From the NCBI GenBank assembly GCA_016707285.1, contig JADJIA010000007.1, positions 62,001 to 126,000 on the forward strand: a DNA stretch of 64,000 nucleotides, in the 5' to 3' direction. The translations under genes were made by a program, and so were the position numbers. The notes under the pieces were generated by a model that was given only the letters and a program-made list of their open reading frames with translations, was not told where the DNA came from and ran no database searches. This document shows positions 44,404 through 52,475 of this stretch, in pieces (position 1 is the first letter of the stretch; each line of letters opens with the position of its first letter). The DNA comes from Ignavibacteriales bacterium. Lineage in GTDB: Bacteria; Bacteroidota; Ignavibacteria; Ignavibacteriales; Ignavibacteriaceae.

Positions 44404-45288
44404 ATGTACCCTGAGATTTTAACAATCGGGCCATTCACCGTACACAGTTATGGATTAATGCTCGGAATTTCCTTCATCGTTGCAAGCTGGATGCTTTCAA
44501 AAGAGTTTGAAAGAAGGGGAGTGGATTCCAACCTTGCAACCGAGATCACTCTTTTAGCAATAATTTTTGGAGTTCTTGGCAGCAAATTGTTCCATCTTTT
44601 TGCAAATCCCGCTGAATTCAGAAGCGATCCTGTTGGTGCACTTTTTTCACCGGGTGGACTAACCTTTCATGGTGGTCTGCTTCTTGCGATGCTTGCCATT
44701 TACATCAGAATGCGCATGAAAAAAATCCCGTTTTTGTTTGTAGCTGATTCGGTTGTTCCCGCTCTTGCTCTTGCTTACGGTATCGGACGAATTGGTTGTC
44801 ACCTTGCCGGAGATGGCGATTACGGACTGCCGACTGACCTTCCATGGGGTACAAACTATGAAAATGGTATTGTAAAGCCTTCCATGATGTTCCTCGGTTC
44901 CAAGGTCGCAAGTGCCTATCCGGGTGGACTTGTGCCCGATAACACCCCTCTGCATCCAACACCAATTTATGAATTTATAGCAATGTCCATTTTTGCATTT
45001 GTACTCTACAAATTGCAACGAAAAGACTGGCCGATCGGGAAATTGTTTTCAATATATCTGATGGGTGCTGGAATTGAACGACTTCTAATTGAGATCATTC
45101 GATTAAACCCGGTAGTTTTTCTTGGATTGAGTGAAGCTCAAATTGTTGCTGTTGGACTGATTATCGCAGGAAGTTTTGGGTTGTATTATTACACTTACCA
45201 GAATCCCAATAAACCACGATTTGTTCCACCCGATTCAATCAAGCCCAAAAAAGAGGAGAAGTCAACTCCTCACAAGACAAAAAAATGA
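44404..45288 (+). CDS. lgt: Prolipoprotein diacylglyceryl transferase
   Basis: Transfers diacylglycerol from phosphatidylglycerol to the lipobox Cys of prolipoproteins, the first step for the many lipoproteins in this window. It has 294 residues with about seven membrane helices. The family signatures are the essential His motif GGLTFHGGLLLAM and the conserved GRIGCHLAGDGDYG, plus HPTPIYEFIAM. The C terminus is a short Lys/Pro-rich cytoplasmic tail. Its stop overlaps the rlmB ATG by 4 nt. Confidence 0.93.
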   Translation: MYPEILTIGPFTVHSYGLMLGISFIVASWMLSKEFERRGVDSNLATEITLLAIIFGVLGSKLFHLFANPAEFRSDPVGALFSPGGLTFHGGLLLAMLAIYIRMRMKKIPFLFVADSVVPALALAYGIGRIGCHLAGDGDYGLPTDLPWGTNYENGIVKPSMMFLGSKVASAYPGGLVPDNTPLHPTPIYEFIAMSIFAFVLYKLQRKDWPIGKLFSIYLMGAGIERLLIEIIRLNPVVFLGLSEAQIVAVGLIIAGSFGLYYYTYQNPNKPRFVPPDSIKPKKEEKSTPHKTKK

Positions 45289-46025
45289 GTGAATCAATTG
45301 TAATTGTTGGAAGGAAGCCCGTTCTTGAAGTTCTAAAGGCTTCCGGCAAAGTGGATGTGGTCTTTTTTTTGAAAGGAATCCGCGGAGAACTTCTTAAAGA
45401 AATCTCCGAACTTGCTGCTAAAAGGAAAATTTCAGTTTTAGAAGTGGATCAAAGGAAATTTGATACCCTTTCAAAAGGAACTGAAACCACTCAGGGAGTG
45501 GCTGCCAAGATTCAGGCGTTTCAGACCTGGTCACTTCAAGAAGTGATTACTTATTCACTCAGACGCAACAAACTTCTACTCGCACTCGATTCGGTTCAGG
45601 ATCCCCAAAATCTTGGTGCGATAATCCGGACTGCCGAATGTGCCGGTGTTGATGGAATAATCACCACGGTACACAACAGTGCACCTTTGAGCATGACAGC
45701 TTTTAAGACCTCTGCAGGTGCCGCTGCTTACATGAAAATCTGTGAAGTGAATAATCTTGTGAGCGCAATGGAAGAATGTAAAAAAGCGGGCTTCTGGTCA
45801 CTTGGTACAGCCCTCGACGAAAAAAAACACTCCCCCAAAATCGACTACAACCTGCCCCTTCTTATCGTATCAGGCAATGAAGAAAAAGGTCTTCGCCGTC
45901 TCGTAAAAGAGAACTGCGATTTTCTTATCACCATCCCGATGCTCGGTGAAATCCAGTCGCTTAATGTCTCCGTTGCCACCGGCGTTATCCTCTTCAACAC
46001 TCTCCGTGAAAGAGGCGCATGGTAG
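45285..46025 (+). CDS. rlmB: TrmH/SpoU-family RNA 2'-O-methyltransferase (RlmB-like)
   Basis: A 246-residue SPOUT methyltransferase. An N-terminal substrate-binding domain (IVIVGRKPVLEVLKASG) is followed by the catalytic domain with LALDSVQDPQNLGAIIRTAE (motif 1), HNSAPLSMTAFKTSAGAA, PLLIVSGNEEKGL (motif 2) and PMLGEIQSLNVSVATGVIL (motif 3, the knot). This order is that of 23S rRNA Gm2251 methyltransferase RlmB; related TrmH or RlmH-like activities cannot be excluded. It is the last gene of the EIIA-lgt cluster, and directly downstream begins the repeat-rich accessory region. Confidence 0.88.
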   Translation: MSESIVIVGRKPVLEVLKASGKVDVVFFLKGIRGELLKEISELAAKRKISVLEVDQRKFDTLSKGTETTQGVAAKIQAFQTWSLQEVITYSLRRNKLLLALDSVQDPQNLGAIIRTAECAGVDGIITTVHNSAPLSMTAFKTSAGAAAYMKICEVNNLVSAMEECKKAGFWSLGTALDEKKHSPKIDYNLPLLIVSGNEEKGLRRLVKENCDFLITIPMLGEIQSLNVSVATGVILFNTLRERGAW

Positions 46026-46085
46026 GGAATGCAGTAATGCAATAATCCAATAATGCAGTAATTTTTAGCGGAAAAAGGATTTTTT

Positions 46086-46276
46086 GGGACGCAGATACAC
46101 GCAGATTAGACGGATTAACGCGGATTTTTTAGCGTAAGAGTGAGGAGTGGTAATCGTCCCGATTGCCCTGTGCAAAATGAAATGGGGAATAGTTACGCGG
46201 ATTACACAGATTTTCACAGATTCCACGGATTTTTTGGGACGCGGATACACGCAGATTAGACGGTTTAACGCGGATT
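46086..46276. repeat. Dispersed intergenic repeats R1 and R2, left flank of the accessory region
   Basis: R1 (words GACGCAGATACACGCAGATT and GACGGATTAACGCGGATT) occurs at 46088-46128 and again at 46238-46276. Between them is R2, about 70 bp from AGCGTAAGAGTGAGGAGTGG to AGTTACGCGGAT. Both recur on the other side of the accessory region, at 51962-52000 and 52064-52133. No ORF or terminal inverted repeat of a transposon is seen, so these look like non-coding dispersed elements. Confidence 0.8.
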
Positions 46277-46283
46277 GAAAGAT

Positions 46284-46415
46284 TAATTCGCCTGGGCGAA
46301 TGACATGTTCGTAGAAAAATTGATTGTCCCAATAAAATTAACCTGCCTGGGCAGGTGATATATTCGTTGAAAAAATTGATTGTCCTAATAAAATGAACCT
46401 GCCTGGGCAGGTGAT
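46284..46415. repeat. Three tandem units, each with a covarying hairpin
   Basis: The period is 55-56 bp. Each unit begins with a palindrome centred on CCTGGG and continues with a near-identical tail (GTTCGT-GAAAAATTGATTGTCC-AATAAAA). The first hairpin is ATTCGCC-TG-GGCGAAT; the second and third are ACCTGCC-TG-GGCAGGT. The arms differ between units but stay complementary. It lies in the gap after rlmB. Confidence 0.8.
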
Positions 46416-46467
46416 ATGTTGGTAACAAATAAATATTCGTAGCGTCCCCGTTTAATCCTCAAATATT

Positions 46468-46482
46468 CGTGACAGTGTCACG
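46468..46482. promoter_or_regulatory. Perfect palindrome ahead of a small ORF
   Basis: CGTGACAGTGTCACG is a 15-nt odd palindrome, 26 nt before the ATG of the small gene. It could be an operator for autoregulation or simply another member of the local repeat mosaic. Confidence 0.35.
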
Positions 46483-46507
46483 AGAATCATTGTTAAGGTA
46501 TTGCCAG

Positions 46508-46678
46508 ATGAATAAAACTTTTGATTGTGTTGAGATGAAAAGAAAAGGTGCTGAACTCTTGCAAAAGAAATTGGCAGGCTTGACTTTGGAGGAAGAGTTA
46601 AAGTTTTGGACAGAAAAAACCAACAAATTAAAACAAGCTCAAAAACGAAGTCAGTTAAAAGAAGAGACTAAGGAGTGA
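46508..46678 (+). CDS. Small conserved-looking basic protein, possible toxin-antitoxin component
   Basis: A 56-residue protein. The frame opens at 46469, but the ATG at 46508 begins a recognisable pattern: KTFDCVEMKRKGAELLQKKL, then LTLEEELKFWTEKTNKLKQ and a Lys/Glu/Gln-rich tail. Short proteins with the KxFDCVEMKxxGAE opening and an EExxFW segment are widespread in bacteria and, as far as I recall, often sit beside small toxin-like genes, but I know of no proven function. No partner gene is adjacent on the same strand; the next genes run in the opposite direction. It is the first gene inside the repeat-flanked region. Confidence 0.6.
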   Translation: MNKTFDCVEMKRKGAELLQKKLAGLTLEEELKFWTEKTNKLKQAQKRSQLKEETKE

Positions 46679-46716
46679 TCAAAAATGGGGGTACTATTGC
46701 TGATCCCCCCCTTTCA

Positions 46717-47160
46717 TCACCAATCAAGAATATCTGAATATTCTGACGATTCATCCCCGGTTTCTTCTTTGAGAGGGAAAATATTTGGGAGATTTATCAA
46801 ATAATTTTGCACCTCTATCCTCTCCTTCCATAGTTGCTGATCAATTTCTCGTTTTTCTTCCTCCGTCCTGAATATCCAATGTTCTCTTTCATCCATCAGT
46901 TGCTCCGATTTTGACAGGATTTTATTATACTTCGCAAAAATATCCAAAAATTCCTGTGATGTCGGGAGGTGAGTTTTCACTCCATCATAGAATTTATTGT
47001 GAGATGTGAATGGCGTTACATCCTTTGCCAAAATCGAGATAATATCAAACAATTCTTCATTCGGATACCAATAGTTTACTCTCTTCAGCGGAATTATCGG
47101 ATATTTGATTGTTTTAGATGGAGCAAACTTCCGGTTTTTGAATCTTCTCACAATTGTCAT
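46717..47160 (-). CDS. Unknown 147-residue protein, second of an overlapping pair
   Basis: No family recognised. The N terminus is basic (VRRFKNRKFAPSKTIKYP); the middle has RVNYWYPNEELFDIISILAKD; the C-terminal half is helical and charged (MDEREHWIFRTEEEKREIDQQLW) with an acidic end (EETGDESSEYSD). It has no signal peptide or membrane helix. It overlaps the upstream ORF by 47 nt in a different frame, so it could be translated by coupling, or the two could be one gene split by a frameshift. In this frame a stop (TAG) lies just upstream of the ATG, so any fusion point must fall within the overlap. Confidence 0.5.
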   Translation of the reverse strand: MTIVRRFKNRKFAPSKTIKYPIIPLKRVNYWYPNEELFDIISILAKDVTPFTSHNKFYDGVKTHLPTSQEFLDIFAKYNKILSKSEQLMDEREHWIFRTEEEKREIDQQLWKERIEVQNYLINLPNIFPLKEETGDESSEYSDILDW

Positions 47161-47725
47161 TGAGCGAATTGCAGGCTATTACCAGGTCAACATCTCCGAG
47201 TTTTCGTCTGTAGCCATTATAAATAAAGCCTTCGCAAATATCATTAATAAAGTTATAAAGTTCCCCTGTAGAGTAGGAATGGCTGTCGAGCATACTCTGA
47301 TCAGCGTAACAATTTTTGTGTTTAGCATGGTTCTCGTGGTTTTCGCTAACTGCCTCGTCATAACCTTTGATTAAGAATATCAGATTTATATCATCCGGAT
47401 CGAATCGCAGTAGCTTAAAAAATTCAGTTAGTTTTAGAATGGGGATAAAAGGTAAGCTTGCGGCAGAGATGTAAAAGACTTTGCGGGTTTTACTAAAGTC
47501 AAATCTTGTTCTTGCCCGGTTATGCGAAGACTTCACTTTTTGATTTGGGATATAAAAATTTATAACTTTTCTTGACAAATCAACAACTTCAATATGCTGC
47601 CTCAACTTTTTCAAAAGAACATCTTCAGGCGCACCAAGCCAACTTACAATAAATAATGCCTGACTTTTTCGTGTGTACACAACTCTCAAAATTGATTTTT
47701 CGGAATTAACATATTCGGTTCTCAT
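47114..47725 (-). CDS. Unknown 203-residue protein, first of an overlapping pair
   Basis: No family recognised. The start has a good RBS-like AAAGGAAAG before the ATG. Residues 12-60 look like an alpha/beta fold start (LRVVYTRKSQALFIVSWLG ... VEVVDLSRKVINFYI-like). The middle has KVFYISAASLPFIPILKLTEFF and DPDDINLIFLIKGYDE, and the end has YNFINDICEGFIYNGYRRKLGDVDLVIAC. The last part, with acidic residues after a strand, would suit a nuclease or nucleotide-binding site, but I cannot support one. It sits in the AT-rich accessory stretch and faces the small ORF at 46508 tail to tail. Confidence 0.5.
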   Translation of the reverse strand: MRTEYVNSEKSILRVVYTRKSQALFIVSWLGAPEDVLLKKLRQHIEVVDLSRKVINFYIPNQKVKSSHNRARTRFDFSKTRKVFYISAASLPFIPILKLTEFFKLLRFDPDDINLIFLIKGYDEAVSENHENHAKHKNCYADQSMLDSHSYSTGELYNFINDICEGFIYNGYRRKLGDVDLVIACNSLNDNCEKIQKPEVCSI

Positions 47726-48470
47726 GCTGTTCTTTCCTTTGTAATGACTAATAATATTTAACTACACTCACACAAAAATAAAGCCTGGTAGATAGAAATT
47801 CCCCGTTTAAAGTTATGGAATTGTTAATTCTTCCGAATGGTAAATTTAATAATTCCTTAACATTAGAAATCGTTCATCAAATAAGTTCATTGTATTTTTA
47901 GAGTGTTGATTTGGCGAGAAGAGTATATTAAAAGTTTGATGTAATAAATCAATAAAAATATTAATTAAAATAATATTTTTATGAAATACAAACAGATAAC
48001 CAGCTGTAAAATAGCTGATAAATATATTTAGTATAATAGTAGGATATTTCGCAAGTAAATTGTAGTTTAAGCAACCAAAAATAATTTTCAGAACGATGTT
48101 GCGATTCAATAATAGATCGGAAAATTAATGGAAACAATCTACGACAACCTTCTAACCATACAACGAACAACCAAAAGAAATGCCAGATAAGGATTTGATT
48201 GTCGATGTAATGTTAGCGAAAGAAAAGGTAAGAAAGTTTTTTCAATTTTCCAATAAAAAAGAAACAAAAGACAAGAGTTTACTCATGACTGAGGTGTACT
48301 GGTTCACCAAAAAGTGGAATAATTGGTTAATTAATTAAGATATCATAGCGAGATTTTTTTTTCAATTATCAGTAATTTAAAGATTAAACGGAATATTGCT
48401 GGTTTTGGTATAGTTAATTAGAAATTTTGCATTTTAAACATATTATGAAAGATTATTTATAGGAAATGTT
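47726..48470. other. AT-rich stretch with little coding signal
   Basis: Very AT-rich sequence. The only plausible coding piece is a 52-codon frame at 48180-48338 (MPDKDLIVDV ... EVYWFTKKWNNWLIN), Lys-rich, without a convincing RBS or a recognised family. The long minus-strand frames in the stretch are low-complexity and were not accepted as genes. Confidence 0.4.
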
Positions 48471-49812
48471 ATGACAAAAAATTCAGCCACAAAAAAGAGT
48501 AGAGACCGACATTTAAATCTGTTTTATAACTACAACAATGAGCACTTGCGCAGTCAAACGAAAAGGAAATGGGCGACAAGAGTAATCCTCGAAGACAATT
48601 TAACCAGAGCCTTTCTAATCTTTCTGGACTTTTTAAGAAAATAAATCATTTAAATGATTTAGGGTAAGATACTTGGGAGTAAGAATCAGAGTGAGAAGGC
48701 AATTACACTTTTACGGAAGTTGAAGGAACCTGATTTTGATCTTCAGAATCTTGATTATGTGAAGAACAAAGAATTTGTTAGGCAAAAAGAGACGAAAAAG
48801 TTGTTACTTATCCTAAGTACGAAACCATTTGATCCAAAGGGCATTTTCGATCAAAACAGAACCGTACAAGGGAGGATCAGCGGGGGGGGCATCAAGGAAA
48901 GTGACAACAGGCGATGGTTGGATTAGAAAAAAATAAAACCGCGTTGGTGGAAGTAAAAATGGTAAAATCGTATGAATCAACCAGGAGGGACATATAAGAG
49001 ATTCAAGGATTTAACCTTGCCTTTGGGAGAGGAATTTCGATGACCGTGAATTTAACATTGATAATGTTATAAGTTTGACTTGGAGGCAAATTTCAGAGAG
49101 CCTAAATACTTTTAAAAAGAAACTAAGCGATGATTGTATGGCTTATCACAATTACTTTATAGACAATTTACAGAGGTATATTTATATGTCAACAGCCGAT
49201 ATCAATTTATTAAATCTATGGATGGAGATCGGTTTTCGAAAAGAAGGAGATATTCTCTTATATTTTAAAAAAGTAGATGAAAAAAGGAGACAAGAACAAT
49301 TTATTGTCGAAACCAGACCACTTGATGGACTTGGGAATTGGGGTAAAAGAAATTGAGAAAATGAGTATAAAAACGGCTTGGGACAGAAACTTGGGGATTG
49401 CTGGACTTACTGTAACGTCAAAAAGACATTGAACGATTGAAAAACAAATTGAAAAGGGAAATTAGGGGAAGTTTATTCAATAATTACTAAATGATGAGAA
49501 ATATAAAAATCTCACCAGTAGATTCAAAATAAATATAAGTGAGGAAGAGAATTTGGGATTGGAAAAAGGCAAATGAGGGTGAAAAATCCAAATGGCTCTC
49601 TTTCGACTTCGATATCTTAAAAAAGAAAAAGATTTTAATGAATTTATTCAAAGAGTATTGGCCTCGCAAGGAACAGGAAAAAAGATTCTTCTGATTTTAC
49701 TTGCGCTACCCTCTGACAGTAGGGAAGATATTGGCGAGGTGGCATGAAGGCAAGAAACGATGCTTCTTTGGATCAAGAAGTAAAGCAATTATTAAAAGAC
49801 GAAAAAGATTAA
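48471..49812 (+). pseudogene. Decayed gene, probably a PD-(D/E)XK nuclease-domain protein
   Basis: A string of coding fragments in shifting frames that can be read as one lost gene. It starts with an ATG and the N-terminal motif HLNLFYNYNNEH and NLTRAFLIFLDFL (stop at 48644). It continues at 48663-48926 (EKAITLLRKLKEPDFDLQNL ... GRISGGG), then a nuclease-like core in which GDGWI is followed in the next frame by NKTALVEVKM, matching D-x(n)-ExK. Later pieces are 49075-49356 (WRQISESLNTFKKKLS ... YFIDNLQRYIY) and a tail with KWLSFDFDILKKEKDFNEF ending about 49812. Many frameshifts and stops make it certainly non-functional. The nuclease assignment is inference from the motif only. Confidence 0.6.
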
Positions 49813-49938
49813 ATTGATTTCCTGGGATATATTTAGGCATTTATCCACATTCATAACGACTATAGGCAATGAATAAACACGCGATAACAAACGGAAAAAC
49901 AATTCCCATCAATGCAATATTAATGCTTAGGTCCCCAA

Positions 49939-51947
49939 ATGAAATACCTCACAAAATCCCGATTTAAGCTGGCTCTTCAGTGTCTTACCAAACTGTATTA
50001 TACCGGTAAGGAAAATTATGCAGACAACAGTGTAGATGATCCATTTCTTGAAGCTCTTGCTGATGGGGTTTTCAGGTGGGGAACTTGCCAAATATGTTTT
50101 GCAGATGATCCGGAAACGGAATTCATAAATGTAAAAAACAAAAGAGCTGGGTGTATCTCTTCAAATTACTTCCGATGCGATTATGAACAATAATGATGCC
50201 CTCCTAACAGAGGCGGCATTCAGTTTTGGATCGTTGTTTGTAAGGGTGGATATTCTTGAGAAAAAAGGAAATTTAATCAATATTTACGAAGTCAAATCAA
50301 AATCTATTGATGGAGCGAATATTAATTTTGTTTCCGGAAAAAGCGGAACAAAAATCAAATCCGAGTGGGTATCCTATCTTTATGATCTGGCTTTCCAATA
50401 CTATGTTCTCTCCAATTCTGATTTACTTCGAAACTACACCATTGTACCTCATTTAATTCTTGTTGATAAAAGCAAAGTTTGCGCCGTTGATGGCATGAAT
50501 CAGATGTTCACAGTTGTCAGAACAGAAGATGGTGGTAAGGAAGTCATCATTAAGCCCGGGATCCAAAGGAGTGATCTTGACACCTCAATTTTAAAGATCA
50601 TTGATGTCAGTTCAGAAATAGATGGAATCATAAATGAGTATGTTTTCCCAACGAATTACAGGGATGATTTAAGATTTCGTGAGTTTGTGGGTCTCGCTTC
50701 CGATTTCTACTCTAAAAATGAGCGGATTTTTGTCCCCCTCAGCACGGAATGTAGAGGTTGCCAATTTGTAAACAGGGATCCGGAGTTAAGTGATTTACAG
50801 AGTGGTTTCCACGAGTGTTGGCATAACCAATCAAAACTCGGTGATGAACTCCGGACAAATGACCTGGTTACGGATATTTGGGGTGGTTTGGCAGGTATGA
50901 GGAGTATTATGGGTGAGCTGCTAAGTAAGCGCATCTATTTGATTAAGGATATCAATGAGGTAGATATAGCTCCCAAGAAGAATGATGGGAGAACAATTGG
51001 TTTGAGTCCCCATCAGAGGAGGATGCAGCAGGTTAATCGAGTAAAAACCGGGAACAAGCGGAGCTATTTTGATCGCGACGGCTTTTTAGCCGAAGCATCA
51101 ACCTGGGCTTACCCTTTGCACATGATCGATTTTGAAACGGCAGCCCCCGCGATTCCGTTTAATAAAAACAAACATCCTTACGAGGGAATAGCATTTCAGT
51201 TTTCGCACCACACGATTGAAAAAGACGGAACAATAAAACATGCAGGTGAATACATCTCTTTTGAAAAAGGGGTTTTCCCAAATTATGAGTTTGTCAGGAA
51301 TCTGAAAAAACAGCTTGAAGTTGATAACGGGTCGATATTCCGGTATCACAACCATGAAAACACCTTCTTAAATCTTATCTACGATCAACTCGATTCTGAT
51401 CAGAATCCTCCCGACGATATAGAGGAGTTGCAGGAATTTATCCGTTCAATTACCAGCCATAAAGATGTTTCGGGGAAGGTTGAGGGGCTCCGGAATATGA
51501 TCGATTTATACCAGATCATTATAAGATATTACTACTCGCCGAGTGCTAAGGGGAGCAATTCGATAAAGAAAATTCTCCCTGCTATGATCAATGATTCAGA
51601 ATTTTTAAGAGAGAAATATTGCAAACCCATTTATGGCAGGGGACTTGAGATTCCGAGTCTAAATTTTGATAGTCATATCTGGATTGATAGCAAAAATGTA
51701 ATGATCCTTACAAAACTTTACCAACACTTTTTGACGATTACGATGACGAGACCCTCGACAAATATTTTGGTGGGTTGGATGAAGTTGCAGATGGCGGAGC
51801 TGCCATGACAGCTTATGGATTTTTACAGTATTCCGATATTTCTCACGAACTCAGAGTTCAGTTAAGAGACGGGCTCCTTCGATATTGTGAACTTGATACG
51901 ATGGCAATGGTAATGCTTGTTGAAGGCCTCTTTATCAAAGCCAAGTA
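49939..51947 (+). pseudogene. DUF2779 protein (Cas4-like plus DEDD exonuclease), frameshifted
   Basis: A gene of about 660 codons in three main pieces. 49939-50193 opens with YLTKSRFKLALQCLTKLYY, the RecB/Cas4-like start with an Fe-S Cys. Frame slips occur around GVFRWG/GELAKYV (near 50075-50090) and again before 50183. 50183-51808 then covers AAFSFGSLFVRVDIL, the ExK-type strand IYEVKSKS, the Cys cluster STECRGCQF ... FHECW, and an exonuclease-like part (HMIDFETAAPAIPF, FRYHNHENTFL). A last slip near 51730 leads to YFGGLDEVADGGAAMTAYGF and ending YCELDTMAMVMLVEGLF. The family is a Cas4-like nuclease fused to a DnaQ-type exonuclease. At least three indels argue for a decayed gene unless base calls are poor here. 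Confidence 0.8.
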
Positions 51948-51961
51948 ATCTTTGGATAAAG

Positions 51962-52133
51962 GGGACGCAGATACACGCAGATTCGACGGATTTTCGCGGA
52001 GAAGAGGGATAGTTCCACGGATATCACGGATTGAGCACGGATTTTCACGGATGGGCATTTTTTGGCGTAAGTGTGAGGAGTGGTAATCGTCCCGATTGCC
52101 GTCTGCAAAATGAACTGAGAATAGTTACGCGGA
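51962..52133. repeat. Dispersed repeats R1 and R2, right flank of the accessory region
   Basis: R1 at 51962-52000 (GACGCAGATACACGCAGATT then CGACGGATTTTCGCGG) and R2 at 52064-52133 (GCGTAAGTGTGAGGAGTGG to AGTTACGCGGAT) repeat the left flank in the same orientation, with a few substitutions. Between them are short ACGGATTTTCACGG-type words. The rest of the gap to 52475 holds a palindromic element and no gene. Confidence 0.8.
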
Positions 52134-52258
52134 TATCGCGGATTAACACAGATTCCACAGATTTTGGGTTCTTCATTTTTTGTTAGTTTACAGGTTGCAC
52201 TATTAAACAGACATAATTTTGGAGAACCCTTTTTAATATCACGGATTCACAATTTAAA

Positions 52259-52298
52259 TCCTCCCCTCTACTTTTAGGAGAGGGGTCGGGGGTGAGGT
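52259..52298. repeat. Dispersed palindromic element, intergenic copy
   Basis: CTCCCCTCTACTTTTAGGAGAGGGG with a GTCGGGGGTGAGGT tail. It is the inverse complement of the element inside gene Z at 40150-40190, with a different loop. Confidence 0.8.
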
Positions 52299-52434
52299 AC
52301 GATTCGGTTTAACCCCTCCTCCCGGTTTAATCCCCACTTTGCGTCCTCTGCGTCCTTGGCGGTTCAACTCCCAACCCAATCCCTCCCCCCTAATTAAAAT
52401 ACCTTCAAATCAATTCTGTCTCGTGAAAATTTGT

Positions 52435-52442
52435 TAAATTTG
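52435..52442 (+). promoter_or_regulatory. Possible -7 element
   Basis: TAAATTTG, 34 nt before the aminotransferase ATG, matches TAnnTTTG. Confidence 0.35.
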
Positions 52443-52475
52443 ATGACTTAAAATTTTGAAATCAGGATTAAAATT

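Noticed and set aside
46284..46415. Possible CRISPR-like array
   Set aside because: Only three units, the whole unit is conserved rather than repeat plus unique spacer, and no cas genes are near.
46129..46428. Minus-strand 99-codon frame in the repeat cluster after rlmB
   Set aside because: It translates dispersed repeats R1/R2 and the hairpin units; the repeats also occur in other contexts where no frame is open.
47846..48170. Minus-strand hydrophobic frames in the AT-rich gap
   Set aside because: Low-complexity Ile/Phe/Asn-rich translation expected from AT-rich DNA, without RBS or homology.
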